From Enchytraeus crypticus (taxonomy: Eukaryota; Annelida; Clitellata; Enchytraeida; Enchytraeidae), in assembly GCA_905160935.1 (NCBI GenBank), contig CAJHZI010000305.1, forward strand, positions 115,001 to 179,000: a stretch of DNA of 64,000 bases. Reading direction: 5' to 3'. A program made the position numbers and the translations under genes. Shown here in pieces: positions 11,339 through 35,330 of this stretch. The first letter of the stretch is position 1; each line of letters opens with the position of its first letter. The notes under the pieces are model-generated. The model was not told the origin of the DNA, did no database searches, and was given only the letters and a program-made list of their open reading frames with translations.

Positions 11339-12393
11339 GCATTTGTGTCTAGAACCTGCACTACGCTCTGAGCGGAGGCCACGACACCTGAGCACAGGGT
11401 GAGCACAGAGGTGGTCAGTTCATCGTCTAGACCGCTGACCAGGTAGTCACCGGCTGAGATGACCATGGTCAGTTCAAAGGTTATTGACCCGGCCATGGAC
11501 AGTAACAACAACACGTCGTCCACTGATACAGGCTTCTCCACGTAGTTCAGCACGTTCAGTCTGCGCACAGGTAGCACAGAGATGCGATTAATCGCTAGAA
11601 ACTTTAACCTTAGCTTTAACGCTGGCTAGAGCCAGTGGCGATGTCGGTAAGATATTCGACTGCGGATCAGTGTGTGTGGGGTTCAAATCCTGGGCTCGCC
11701 CGTCACTGACATCGCTTTCGAGTGAGGAAACTGACGTTAACATTAGCTTGAGCTTTAGCTTTACGCTAATTTAGACACGACAAAAGAATATAAAAGAGGC
11801 TGAAATAAACTTAATGAAGACACTGAGTCAAATGGAAGAGTTTTCCACTGAGACACTTGGAAAAGTTTTCCACTGAGCCGAATCGAAAAGTTTTCCACTG
11901 AGCCACATGGAAAAGTTTTCTACTGAACCACATGGAAAAGATTTCCAATGAACCACATGGAAAACCTTTCTACTGAACCACATGGAAAACCTTTCCACTT
12001 AGCCACATGGAAAAGATTTCCAATGAACCACATGGAAAAGCTTTCTGCTGAGACACACACAAGAGCTCACCACTCACCTGGCAACGCCGACGAGAGCACC
12101 GATGAGCAGGAATAGATGTAGAGCTAGGTCCACTGAGAGGTATATGATCTGAGCTGTGAGTGGATGGTCCTGCAGCTGAAAGAAGAACATGACGCAGCTG
12201 ATTATAGATCCTGAGAAGAGCAGGACTCCTGCGAACAATCCTCTGTGGGACTTCCTCAGGATATTCCCATGCTCATGACCGGACTGCTGGGATGAACTGA
12301 CCGACGAGAAGTCATCGCTTAATCCGGCGGAGGCCCCGCCACGGCTGGGTTCCTCCTCGAGAGCCTGAATCCTGATCAGATTAGTCAGTCCTG
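10279..12393 (-). CDS. otopetrin-type proton channel, 3' half only (TM7-TM12)
   Basis: Three exons (12078-12393, 11356-11560, 10279-10842) join in compatible phases (2 then 0) into about 360 codons. In order they encode a Ser-rich cytosolic linker, TM7 (GLFAGVLLFSGSIISCVMFF), TM8 (IIYLSVDLALHLFLLIGALV), TM9 (VLLLLSMAGSITFELTMVIS), the amphipathic TM10 stretch, TM11 (AVTFLLVGNVALWIYRTLQA) and TM12 (INISLPLLLFFRFHSSICLA). The last two carry the family-typical LxxxNxxLW and NxxxPLxxFxRxHS patterns. A long Ser/Arg-rich tail follows. Full-length otopetrins have about 550-600 residues and 12 helices; TM1-TM6 are absent upstream, where a 1.5 kb microsatellite and then CYFIP exons lie. This is either a truncated gene or an assembly chimera. 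Confidence 0.83.
11356..11560 (-). CDS. right otopetrin exon with TM9-TM10
   Basis: Acceptor TGTGCGCAG, one base completing Arg, then 68 codons starting LNVLNYVEKPVSVDD and ending SAQSVVQ, donor CAG|GTTCTA in phase 0. The following intron contains an (ATT)n tract. Confidence 0.78.
11621..11765 (+). mobile_element. tRNA-derived SINE (family A)
   Basis: Near full-length copy with both boxes (GCCAGTGGCGATGTCGGTAA and GGGGTTCAAATCC), between two otopetrin exons and antisense to the gene. Confidence 0.85.
11815..12060. repeat. minisatellite, about 27 bp unit
   Basis: Nine copies with core ACATGGAAAAGTTTTCCACT then GAGCC. Each contains the short palindrome GGAAAAGTTTTCC. It begins about 20 bp inside the intron after the TM7-TM8 exon. 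Confidence 0.88.
12078..12393 (-). CDS. right otopetrin exon with TM7-TM8
   Basis: Encodes GLTNLIRIQALEEEPS, a Ser/Gln-rich linker, then TM7 and TM8, ending GCC AG|GTGAGT (phase 2). The 5' limit is uncertain: two AGs at 12394 and 12391 are possible acceptors behind a weak pyrimidine tract. Both leave the exon needing one upstream base. An ATG at 12403 is in frame but has no supporting context. Confidence 0.75.
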
Positions 12394-12403
12394 CTCCGTA
12401 CAT

Positions 12404-13089
12404 AAGAGTTGAAAAATATTACATTAATTAAAAATAGTAAAATTAATAGTAATTAATTATAATTAATTAATATTAATCACAATTTATTTGGATTACTTAA
12501 TACTAACAGTAAAATACATCATAGCTGTGTGACGTCTCTGACATTGACTTATGGCGAGGAACCGGATGTTAATTCTTAACGATTGATTAATGCACTTGGT
12601 TGTCTATAAATAATTTTTTAATGCAGTAATTAAAAAGCTCCTCTACGCTCCAATTCTAACAAAACCGTACCAACAGACGAGTAAGACAAATATGTATTGA
12701 TAATCGAGATTTTGCTTTCCTATAGTTTCCGTTATGTTGATGATTTAAAGATCCACTCGTTTGTGGGCATGAAGAGGAAAGCGGGGGATAGAGAAGAGTG
12801 GAGGCGTTATATACCACGGACCTGCCAGTAGGCAGTGCACTAAGAGAGAGAGAGAGAGAATTGTTCTGGTCGATTTCTAACTCTTCAAGTCCACTGTAAC
12901 CATTAAGCCACGTTGATAAGTGTGGGAGATATTGATGTTTTTATAACTAAACACTGTGAAGTGTTTGACAATAAACTGAGAGTAATAAGAGACAGCAATG
13001 AATACGCAATTATATGGCAGAAGCTTTGTAGTGTTCCAAGAAGATCTTTATTATAGGAAAATCCTACGTACTTTTAGAGAAAAACATAA
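12404..13089. other. spacer between half otopetrin and hexamer array; repeat B copy
   Basis: No CYFIP or otopetrin exon found on either strand. It contains a plus-strand copy of repeat B at about 12735-12860, with TTGTGGGCATGAAGAGGAAA and the conserved GGACCTGCCAGTAGGCAGTG followed by (AG)n. Confidence 0.6.
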
Positions 13090-14630
13090 TTGAGCATTAG
13101 CAGTAACATTGCCGCTATTAGCATTGATATTAGCATTAGTATTTGCATTAGTAATAGAATTAGTATCAGTATTAACATTACCATTAGCATTAACATTAGC
13201 ATTAGCACTTGCATTAGAATTTTCAATATCATTACTATTAGAAGTAGCGTTACCATTAGCATTATCATTACCATTAGCATTATCATTACCATTATCATTA
13301 GCATTATCATTATCATTAGCATTATCATTAACACTATCATTATCATTATCATTGTCATTATCATTATCATTATCATTATCATTAGCATTATCATTATCAT
13401 TATCATTATCATTATCATTAACATTATCATTATCATTATCATTAGCATTATCATTATCATTATCATTAACATTATCATTATCATTAGCATTATCATTAAC
13501 ATTATCATTATCATTATCATTATCATTATCATTATCATTATCATTATCATTATCATTATCATTATCATTATCATTATCATTATCATTATCATTATCATTA
13601 TCATTATCATTAGCATTATCATTATCATTATCATTATCATTAGCATTATCATTATCATTATCATTATCATTATCATTATCATTATCATTATCAGTATCAT
13701 TATCATTATCATTATCATTATCATTATCATTATCATTATCATTATCATTATCATTATCATTATCATTATCATTATCATTATCATTATCATTATCATTATC
13801 AGTATCATTATCATTATCATTATCATTATCATTATCATTATCATTATCATTATCATTATCATTATCATTATCATTATCAGTATCATTATCATTATCATTA
13901 TCATTATCATTATCATTATCATTATCATTATCATTATCATTATCACTATCATTATCATTATCATTATCATTATCACTATCACTATCATTATCATTATCAT
14001 TATCACTATCATTATCAGTATCATTATCATTATCATTATCATTATCATTATCATTATCATTATCATTATCATTATCATTATCATTATCATTATCATTATC
14101 ATTATCATTATCATTATCATTATCATTATCATTATCATTATCATTATCATTATCATTAGCATTATCATTATCATTATCATTATCATTATCATTAGCATTA
14201 TCATTATCATTATCATAATCATTATCATTAGCATTATCATTATCATTATCATTATCATTAGCATTATCATTATCATTATCATTATCATTATCATTATCAT
14301 TATCATTATCATTATCATTATCATTATCATTATCATTATCATTATCATTATCATTATCATTATCATTATCAATATCAATATCATTATCATTATCATTATC
14401 ATTATCAATATCAATATCATTATCATTATCATTATCATTATCAATATCAATATCATTATCATTATCATTATCATTATCATTATCATTATCATTATCATTA
14501 TCATTATCATTATCAATATCATTATCATTATCATTATCATTATCAATATCATTATCATTATCATTATCATTATCATTATCAATATCAATATCATTATCAA
14601 TATCAATATCATTATCATTATCATTAAGTA
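13090..14630. repeat. 1.5 kb (TTATCA)n hexamer microsatellite
   Basis: About 255 hexamer units, mostly TTATCA with TTAGCA, TTAACA, TCAGTA and CAATAT variants that cluster at both ends; the middle is almost pure. It reads open in several frames on both strands purely because the unit is 6 bp. It lies exactly between the broken CYFIP and broken otopetrin genes. Confidence 0.97.
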
Positions 14631-14807
14631 ATGTGAAGTTGAGTTCACGCTGTTAGCAAGTCCAGCAGGACACTGAAGCGCGAATAATTGAAAGTAAGAG
14701 CGAAAAACTAGAAGTTAAAAAAGAAAGACAAAGGAGAAGGTAACGGAGGAACCACGACGTTAAGGAGATAGAGGTAGAGAACAGAAGAGCTACACAGTGA
14801 CTGACTA

Positions 14808-26474
<11,667 letters not shown>

Positions 26475-27263
26475 CGTCCTTTAGTTCAGTGAGTTCAATC
26501 ACTTGTTCGTTTATTCGTTAAATTCTTATTGATTGATTTATTTATTTATTTATTGATTTATTGATTGATTGATTAGGTATTTAGTTATTTAATTTTCGAA
26601 ATATTTACCGTAATTACTGCGATCTGTAGACAGGAATAAAATAATATAATAGTTTTACTGAACGCATAAATGTTATCAAATCATTTTAGTTTTTATTTGG
26701 TAACTACTGTACATGATGGTATAAAGTAGAGGATACGAGTAAGTCACTGCACTACTGAACGGTTAGTTTATAGATATGGTTGAATCACTTTCAAAATATG
26801 ATGGCGACTTACATAGAGTGCATGATTTTGTCATGGATTAGACTAAATGATCCAACTAGTGAACAAAAATAAATTAATATAATTTAAATGGAAGTAATAG
26901 TAAATAAATTGACAATATACTTTGAAGTTTCAATTAGCACAATTGAATGAACTAACGAAAGATGACGTCCCTGACATCATCCTTGTATGAGGAAACGGAG
27001 GTTAAACCTTAATTAATACTACACGATTATATGTTGCAGAGTATGATCTATATCAACGTTTCTAATATCAAACAATATGCAAACTTTAACGTTTACCATT
27101 GCACTAATAAATCAATTATTAGCATTGAAGCCGGTACTAATGTGTACAATTACACTTCGCCGAGCTGTAGAAAAAGCTATGCCGCATAATAACAACACTG
27201 TTGTGTGGCTAAAGCCTATAGCTCTACCTAGCCCACGACTAATGTTAGAACCTGTGACATGAC

Positions 27264-27268
<5 letters not shown>
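26475..27268. other. upstream of CYFIP; repeat F copy
   Basis: Presumed 5' flank of CYFIP. It contains a (TTGA/TTTA)n tract at 26520-26580 and an inverted repeat F copy at 26962-27012. No core promoter motif could be supported. Confidence 0.45.

Positions 27269-27318
<50 letters not shown>
27269..27318. repeat. (GA)n microsatellite
   Basis: About 25 GA units. Confidence 0.97.
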
Positions 27319-27322
<4 letters not shown>

Positions 27323-27686
27323 TAGAGAGGCGAAATTGCTTTCAGTTTTTGGGGACGCATCACAAGAAACCACTAAATCACATATTGTGCTTTTAGGGAA
27401 CAACTCTTCAGCAGTATCTATATGCTAAATGGTGATCCACACATATTGTAAGTTACAGAGGTACAGAATGTATCAAAATTAACATGTGCACTGAGCACAT
27501 TAGACGTTCAACTTATTTATTTATTTATTTATTTAAACTATGTGTATTCAAGGCACATGTTAGTGCTTTCGTGAACGCTGTGACCTACTTCACTTCATCT
27601 TTATGCATTTCTTGCGTATGATATTACTTGAAGTGAAATAAACATGATTCAATTCAATTAAACTTGCAACTTACAGAGGCATCTCT

Positions 27687-27905
27687 CTTCTAGTGCACTG
27701 CCTACTGGCAGGTCCATGGCATATAACTCCCCCACTCTTCTCTGTCTACCGTTTTCCTCTTCATGCCCACAAATGAGTGGATCTTTAAATCATCTAACAT
27801 ACCTAATCTTTGCCTGCCTCTGCCTCTTTTTCCTTCCATTCTACCTTCCATTGCCTCTTTTAATAGACTTTCCCCCTTAGAATGTGTCCTATCCAACTCT
27901 TCATA
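27687..27905 (-). mobile_element. repeat B: 3' end of a non-LTR retrotransposon
   Basis: On the minus strand it encodes a tail with [20 protein letters not shown] and VGMKRKTVDREEWGSYMPWT, the GKRxRGRxR..D and KRKxxDRxxWR pattern seen at the C terminus of many non-LTR reverse transcriptases. It is followed by the conserved GGACCTGCCAGTAGGCAGTG 3' end. The longest copy of this family in the window; the rest of the element is absent. Confidence 0.75.
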
Positions 27906-28927
27906 GAATGTTAAAAACTAGCCTCTGTACAGACTACAGAAGACATTTGGCCAGTGCACGAAAATTAAGCGAATTTTGTCTAATAGTTTTAATACTTTTA
28001 TCCTCTTTTTAATACTTTTTGTTTAATAGTTCGAACGCTTTCACGATCACGAAAACAATACGAGGTGAAACTCTGCAATCGTTCAGGATAATTTGAAGTG
28101 CTTAACTTGACGCTTAACCCGGAAGTTTTAATAAAACAACTAACAAATTAGTCAGACGCCAGAAGAGCAGCAATTTACTAACGGTGACAAATTGAAGTGC
28201 CCAGCGGTATAGGACTACATAGTAGGCTATACTAGCTACTAATTAAACAAAAGTTTGTTTATGAGAAATACCTTAAACCTATCTAATGCCCATGGAGATA
28301 AACTCAAACGAAATAATTAATTTTCAATGCAATGACGACAATGAGTTACAAAGCTACCTTGAGTTTATTGGCTGTACATGTTGATGCAGGTCCTTGAGGA
28401 AATTAGATTGAAGATGGTGTGATTGCACACTTTAATGCACTCGACCCCGATATATTAGCTATTTAACTTTATATTCAAATTAGAGCGAAAATAAGGAAAA
28501 ATCAACCGTTTCATTCAAACGACGTGAGAGTTATATTATTGGTATAGAAGTGTCTATAGTGATATAATATATAAATTTAAAGTGATATAATATAGAAGTG
28601 CTTCATCGTTTATCAATCGAAAACTGCTCGTCTGAGTAAGAGGCGACTAAACCAGATGTTGCAGAGTAATTCATAACCAGAGTGACTATGGTATCTTTAT
28701 GTTAGACTTATAGGTTGATACGCCTTTATACTTGTAGAGGTTTTAGTTCATCGTTTCTGACTCTGCAGTAGCCTAGCCTTGTACTTGAAGGTATTGTGTA
28801 GCTAGTAGGCACCTAGCACCTAGCTACATTACGGTGGGGGCCGAAAAATTCTGACCACCCCCCTAGCTCTCAGTTCTCTCTTTAACCACTGCAGAAGTGA
28901 ACCATTTATTAGTAACCAACAAGGGTA
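27906..28927. other. intergenic, nothing recognised
   Basis: AT-rich DNA upstream of CYFIP. A 35-base minus-strand stretch near 28370 with AG and GT edges was considered and not accepted as an exon. Confidence 0.4.
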
Positions 28928-28929
28928 TT

Positions 28930-29143
28930 TCTCTCTCTCTCTCTCTCTCTCTCTTAGTGCACTGCCCACTGGCAGATCCATGGTACATAACGCCTCCACT
29001 CTTCTCTGTCTTCCGTTTCCTCTTCATGCCCAAATATGAGTGGGTCTTTAAATAATCTTTCGCGATATAGCATTATACATAGGGGATACTGCTTATGACG
29101 AGGTGGGTCCCCTATGCCTTCCTCAGTTACGACTAACATTTAA
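28930..29143 (-). mobile_element. repeat B copy
   Basis: (CT)n, then GTGCACTGCCCACTGGCAGA and a minus-strand frame with HEEETEDREEWRRYVPWICQ, the same reverse-transcriptase tail; 5' part replaced by another fragment containing GACGAGGTGGG. Confidence 0.7.
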
Positions 29144-29459
29144 TGGGTAGGGGCGTAATTACCTGAAAAATTATCCTGTGATTCGTGTCTATCCATAACT
29201 ATTTACAATCCATAGACTATTTATTTGTAACTAGTACTCAACCTATATTTAATAGCAATTGTACTGGCAACTTAGTCATATGACAACAACAATAGTGCTT
29301 TCTATTATATTCTATGATACAGGCGTAACCATAACCAGCGGTTAAACTGTCAACATAGAGATGGGGGATAGGGGAAATCTTACCCCATCACACAAAAAAT
29401 CGTGTCTATAAACAAGTTTACATTACTATAACATTGGGACGGGTATGCAGAATACACTA

Positions 29460-29655
29460 AGGCCACTACATAATACACTAATACTAATACACTAATACAA
29501 ATACTAATAACTAATTAATATTGATAAATATTATTAAATATTAATAATAATTAAATGTTATTATAATTAATTAAATATTAATTAAATATTAATTAATATT
29601 AATAAATACTAATAACTAACACTAATACTAATACTAATAATTATAATACATAGGC
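29460..29655. repeat. AATACTAAT/AATTAATATT low-complexity array
   Basis: Degenerate short repeats of ACTAATAC and TTAATATTAA. Confidence 0.75.
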
Positions 29656-29888
29656 CTAATACACTAAGACCAGCGCATCTCTGTATACGACAAATCAACA
29701 TGTCTCTTACAAGAGGTCATGCTGAATTGTAAAAACTAAATTAGCCGAATTGTTAACATTTCTTACTGATATTCCTTAATTCATTGATTTAAAATCAGCG
29801 ATGTTAACAAGGAATTTACACAATGCTTACTGAGTGCATGGATAGATGTTTATCCCAAAGACCAGCACATTAGATAACGATGGTAAAA

Positions 29889-29961
29889 AGCTGGTAATGC
29901 TAATGTTAACGTCAGTTTTCTCACTCGAAAGCGATGTTAGACTGGCGAGCCCAGGATTTGA
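29889..29961 (-). mobile_element. tRNA-derived SINE (family A), truncated
   Basis: Keeps the tail and B-box region (GCGAGCCCAGGATTTGAAA) and stops there, losing the A-box half. Confidence 0.8.
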
Positions 29962-29969
29962 AAGTAGAG

Positions 29970-30834
29970 AAAGTATCGTTAAATTTAAAGGATTTCAGAA
30001 ATGAGTTAGATAATAGAGATGTACTAGTCACTGCATGGCCCTTGGACTAACGATTTTAGTAAAGTACATTTGAGGAAGATAGAATGAATCGCCATATCCA
30101 GCACGGAGTGACAAGATTTGTCAAGAGTAACAATTTATAGATTACCACAATTCATCAGGATGCGTACCTTTTATCAGAACGAAGTTGCTCTAAACATATC
30201 ATTTTACAGGTTACTAATTAACTCACTCATTCACTTACTCAATCAATCAATCAATCACCCACTAACTCACTCACTTACTAACTCACTCACACTTCAATCA
30301 ATAAGTCAATCATTCAACCAGTCAATCAATTGATCCGAGTACATAGAGCAATTAAAAACAGATTAATCATTGAAGTAGTAATCCTAAATTAACAAATAAA
30401 TTAAACAATTCTAGATGGTTCAGAAAATAAAATCTAACTCATAGTTCACAGCATCATCAAATAATAGCCTACTTGAAGTATCATTAAACAATAGCCTAAA
30501 ACATTTGCCATGAAATATAGAATAATCTGATGGAAATTCTTCAGCATAACTCGTTGAATGTTCTGTGTGTCTTGATTCACATCCTTATAGAAAGATTCTT
30601 TTTTAAATTTTTCCATAATATCATTTCCAGACGGAGTCAGTTTAAATTTGGAGATCAAAGGTAAATTAGATGAAGGAAATTTGTCCACTGACGCAATACT
30701 TCAGAATCATTCTCTGTAAGCTGTTTTATTATCCAGTTTATACGGTTCGTTAACTCACCGATGATTTCTACTGGGGTAGGAATGCTGATAAAATTTCTTC
30801 AGTTTTCATTTGTTCATTTTATTTTTTTCCTTCT
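29970..30834. other. intergenic; possible exon fragment on minus strand
   Basis: 30225-30330 is an ACTC/AATC-rich tract. On the minus strand 30446-30690 reads an open stretch with DKFPSSNLPLISKFKLTPSG and MEKFKKESFYKD; it looks protein-like, but I found no convincing acceptor and no family match. Confidence 0.3.
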
Positions 30835-31005
30835 TTTATCGTTTAGTATCGTTTATTTGTTCATCACAGCACAGATTATACAAACAATAGGAACGTGCAT
30901 GTAGTTAGATAAACAAATAACAATACAAAAGCGGTTACCATAAAAGAGTCATACCTCTGTTCGGTAGTACCATAATTAGAAGCTATAGGTGAGAAATCAA
31001 CAGCT
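30835..31005 (+). mobile_element. dispersed repeat E copy
   Basis: About 165 bp nearly identical to 61170-61325: TATCGTTTATTTGTTCATCA, then ATAGGAACGTGCATGTAG and CTGTTCGG(T/C)A(G/A)TACCATAATTAG. Confidence 0.75.
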
Positions 31006-31139
31006 GCAAACAACGGTACGAACTCGTGCTATAAATTAATGAAATGATCTAATAACTTTTATAATTTTGTGTAAAGTAAATTGTTTTGTAAAGTAAATTA
31101 ATTAAAGAGTGCTTTGTCATTTTCTTTTACTACTGTAGT

Positions 31140-31575
31140 TATAAAGTACTACTGGAGCTATTAAGTACTGCTGGAGCTATTAAGTACTGCTGGAGCTATC
31201 AAGTACTACTGGAGCTATCAAGTACTACTGGAGTTATCAAGTACTGCTGGAGCTATCAAGTACTGCTGGAACTATCAAGTACTACTGGAGCTATTAAGCA
31301 CTACTGGAGCTATCAAGTACTACTGGAGCTATCAAGTACTGCTGGAGCTATCAAGTACTGCTGGAGCTATTAAGTACTACTGGAGCTATCAAGTACTACT
31401 GGAGCTATCAAGTACTGCTGGAGCTATCAAGTACTGCTGGAGCTATCAAGTACTGCTGGAGCTATTAAGCACTACTGGAGCTATCAAGTACTGCTGGAGC
31501 TATCAAGTACTACTGGAGCTATTAAGTACTACTGGAGCTATCAAGTACTGCTGAAGCTATCAAGTACTGCTGGAG
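31140..31575. repeat. 19 bp minisatellite
   Basis: About 23 copies of TACTGCTGGAGCTATCAAG, with TACTAC and TTAAG variants in mixed order. Confidence 0.95.
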
Positions 31576-33002
31576 CTTTTATGTTGCAACTTTAATCTTT
31601 AATTTAGTTAGTTCTTAATTTAAATTATAACTTCGAAAAGTCAATCAAATTTTTTATTTTTTATTTTCTGAAGTATTAATTTCTATGAAAATGAGAAATC
31701 ACAGGCATAGCGAAAAAAATTTTCCGGCATAAATAGTGAAATTATTAGTTAACTGCAGCCTTGAGGTAGAAATACCTTGAGTTGATACATATTGATTTCA
31801 CTTTAGATACACTTCCGATAGCGAAACACTTTCCGCTTCCGCCAATATTCAAAAGTCATCCGATATTCCTCGACATACTTTCTTTTCCAGACGTAGGAAT
31901 GCAGTCGCTTTCAGGCTGTGACGTCACGTCTACATATTTGCATTGTCAGTTCATGTGACTGGGCTTTCTGAATCTTACAAATTGACAGCATACATCATCT
32001 CAGTAGGCCTAACATTTACTTGATACGTTTAAACAATGTGAAATACATTTTTATTGAAGAAAGGGAGCGCGAGAGACGAAACTAAAACTGCTGAAGGTCC
32101 AGATTTCCAGATTGTTAGTCCAGATTTCTTTTTAATCTCAACTTGTCGTCTATATTACTGGTTTCCAATAGTTTTGATCAGTATGTCCGTAGTTCAAATC
32201 CTGGGCTCTCCCGTCACTGACATCGCTTTCGAGTGAGGTAACTGCTAATTTTTTTATTTAGGCTAAAGTAGGTCTATCGTACGACTAAATGCACTTACTT
32301 CGTTATTCACATGCATCTGCGAGATATTCGTCGAATAACTCATCAAATGTTGTACCAACTTTTGCATTGTTCTATTTTGTCGTAAATATTCTTCGTAATG
32401 TCCCCATATCTCTGTCAACCATTTCAAGTCAATCATTCGGCCACCGCATGCTTGTCATATCAATTCAACTATTACATATTACTAGCGGAAATGGATTCAT
32501 AATCCGGATCGAGTCCCTAGAGTGATCTGGATAGAATGGATAAGATGGACTGGTATGGAATGATTGACAGACAAACTATTGACTTGGTGGTGAAAATGGA
32601 ATTTCGGAAAAGGGAACGAGATTTTGATATGACTTAAAGATAGATGTACGGGTGAGCCTATTAGCTTAGGTATTGTGATCATGTGAAGCCATTGAGAGGG
32701 GAGAGGGGGGTCACTTGGGGCAGACCACCCGTCTGGGGGCCAAACACCCTCACGTGCCTTCCGTAGTTATGCTGTTCAACTAACCTCTTGATGTGGAATA
32801 GCATCAACATTGATATTATTCACAAAATTATGCTCTTATGTTGTTTTCTGGCTTGTTACTGGCTTCGAATTAGCTCTCTAGTTGTTATTGTATTCGAATT
32901 AGCACTCTAGTTGTTATTGTATTCGAATTAGCACTCTAGTTGTTATTGTATTCGATTTTTGAATGTGTACTTGTTATTTGAGCAGTGAATTTAGTGTAAT
33001 AC
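31576..33002. other. intergenic; one SINE fragment, otherwise unassigned
   Basis: Holds a truncated SINE (next entry) and a three-copy TTCGAATTAGC(A/T)CTCTAGTTG repeat at 32863-32950. 32260-32530 has a minus-strand stretch resembling mobile-element protein but too decayed to name. Confidence 0.4.
32175..32246 (+). mobile_element. tRNA-derived SINE (family A), truncated
   Basis: Only the second half (GATCAGTATGTCC, AGTTCAAATCCTGGGCT, GTCACTGACATCGCTTTCG). Confidence 0.8.
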
Positions 33003-33088
33003 CTACAGCGGGTAGCGCGCACTTTCAGCAGGAAATTCCTTTTCATTTGTCCAGACAATCTGATGAAGTCTGCTCTAAGGTGAACTTT
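33003..33088 (-). CDS. candidate exon of unidentified gene
   Basis: Minus strand: ATGACGATTAG, then 28 codons plus two bases reading KVHLRADFIRLSGQMKRNFL, LKVRATRC, then GTATTA. Open in one frame with proper edges and basic/hydrophobic content typical of coding DNA, but no family recognised. It could belong with the 36120-36239 exon. Confidence 0.35.
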
Positions 33089-33139
33089 CTAATCGTCATA
33101 TTCAAAATACTGTCTAAACGACTGCCTTTCAACTGTTAG

Positions 33140-33535
33140 AATCCTCATCATCTCCACCCACTCCTTATTATCTCCACCCATTCCTCATCATCTCCGCCCA
33201 TTCCTCATCATCTCCACCCATTCCTCATCATCTCCACCCATTCCTCATCATCTCCACCCATTCCTCATTATCTCCACACATTCCTCATTATCTCCACCCA
33301 TTTCCCATTATCTCCACTCATTCCTCATCTTCTCCACCCATTCCTCATCATCTTCACCCATTTCCCATTATCTCCACCCATTCCTCATCATCTCCACCCA
33401 TTCCTCATCATCTCCACCCATTCCTCATCATCTTCACCCATTCCTCATTATCTCTACACATTCCTCATTATCTCCACCCATTCCTCATTATCTCCACCCA
33501 TTCCTCATCATCTCCACCCATTCTTCATCAACTTC
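33140..33535. repeat. 20 bp minisatellite
   Basis: About 20 copies of TCTCCACCCATTCCTCATCA, starting about 50 bp upstream of the candidate exon at 33088. Confidence 0.95.
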
Positions 33536-34149
33536 ACCCTCCCTACGAATCATCGATCAATCAACGGATTGAGTTAAGCCAATCCTGATGGATTCTAAAC
33601 AAGACAAGGCTTAGCAGTGACGTGTAGCGACCTGAACAGTTCACGATTCTTTACAGGTTTAATACGTCATTAAATTAATAATTAATTAAGTAATTAATGT
33701 TGTAAATAAGTTGATAATTTTGAAAATTTTATTTACAGCAATGATTTTTTAAATATTATCTAGCAATAAAATGATTTCATAACAATTTCATTTCCATTTC
33801 AATTCTTTTTTCAAATGCAGCAGTCGGATTGGCGTTAACTTTACTTGTCTACTCACATTTTAGCATTTACAGTTACACAAAGAATTACATCCGCTTATTA
33901 AATATTAAATGCTTCGTTTTAATTGAAGCTTCTACTTATCGCAGAATTGTCAAGTCCTTCCGGAACTGGAATTAAGAATGTCTGTATGTCCATAGTGGCC
34001 TTGGACTACATATAATTTAATGTCACATCGTTTATAGAGTTTTTATTTTTATTTCTCTGTACACTGAAATTTATTTCACCGTTCTATGTTGTCATGAACG
34101 ACGAGATTATGTTAGTTGTAATCATAATGTAATCTAGTAGATCTAGTAT
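33536..34149. other. intergenic, nothing recognised
   Basis: AT-rich, no feature seen on either strand. Confidence 0.4.
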
Positions 34150-35330
34150 ATTGGGTTGATCTGTAGGTTGGGTTGATCTGTAGGTTGTGTTGGGTTTTGT
34201 TGGTCTATTAGGTTGGGTTGGATTGATCTATTAGGTTGGATTGGATTGATCTATTAGGTTGGGTTGGATTGATCAATTAGGTTGGGTTGGATTGATCTAT
34301 TAGATTGGGTTGAATTGATCTATTAGGTTGGTTGGATTGGTCTATTAGATTGGGTTGGATTGATCTATTACGTTGGGTTGGATTGATCTATTAGGTTGGG
34401 TTGGATTGGTCTATTAGGTTGGGTTGAATTGATCTATTAGGTTGGGTTGGATTGATCTATTAGGTTGGGTTGGATTGATCTATTAGGTTGGGTTGAATTG
34501 GTCTATTAGGTTGGGTTGGATTGATCTATTAGGTTGGGTTGGATTGATCTATTAGGTTGGGTTGGATTGATCTATTAGGTTGGGTTGGATTGATCTATTA
34601 GGTTGGGTTGGATTGATCTATTAGGTTGGGTTGGATTGATCTATTAGGTTGGGTTGGATTGGTCTATTAGATTGGGTTGGATTGATCTATTAGATTGGGT
34701 TGGATTGATCTATTAGGTTGGGTTGGATTGATCTATTAGGTTGGGTTGAATTGGTCTAGTAGATTGGGTTGGAATGGTCTAGTAGATTGAGTTGGAATGG
34801 TCTAGTAGATTGGGTTGGAATGGTCTAGTAGATTGGGTTGGGTTGGTATAGTAGGTTGAGTTAGGTTGTATAGTAGGTTGGGTTAGGTTGGTCTAGTAGA
34901 TTGGGTTAGGTTAGTCTGTAGGTTGAGTTGGGTTGATCTGTAGGTTGAGTTGGGTTGGTCTAGTAGGTTGGGTTTGGTTGGTCTCGTAAGTTGGTTTGGG
35001 TTGGTCTAGTAGATTGGGTTAGGTTGTATATTAGGTTGGGTTGGGTTGGTATAGTAGGTTGGGTTAGGTTGTATAGTAGGTTGGGTTGGGTTGATCTAGT
35101 AGGTTGGGTGGGGTTAATCTAGTAGGTTGGGTGGGGTTAATCTAGTAGGTTGGGTTGGGTTGGTCCAGTAGGTTGAATCAAGTTGATCTAGTCGGTTGGG
35201 ATGGGTTGGTCTCGTAGATTGAGTTGGCATAGTAGGTTTGGTTGGGTTGGTTGTTAAATGGATTGATTTGGTCTAGTAGGTTGGATTAGGCTGATCCTTT
35301 GATGGCTTGGGTTGAGTTTGATTGTAAAAT
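34150..35330. repeat. 1.2 kb minisatellite, about 23 bp unit
   Basis: About 50 copies with core CTATTAGGTTGGGTTG then GATTGAT; homogeneous in the middle and decaying into GTAGGTTGGGTTGG forms toward the right end. Confidence 0.95.

Noticed and set aside
13074-14648. Open frames of more than 500 codons on both strands (Met-Ile, Ile-Ser and Leu-Ser repeats)
   Set aside because: They are a consequence of a 6 bp microsatellite without stop codons in several frames; no splice or start context.
28340-28410. 35-base minus-strand stretch DLHQHVQPINSR with AG and GT edges
   Set aside because: Too short, no matching phase partner, and CYFIP exon 1 already has its own start with an upstream stop.
30446-30690. 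Minus-strand frame DKFPSSNLPLISKFKLTPSG onward
   Set aside because: No acceptor with a pyrimidine tract and no family match; could be a decayed exon or mobile-element remnant.
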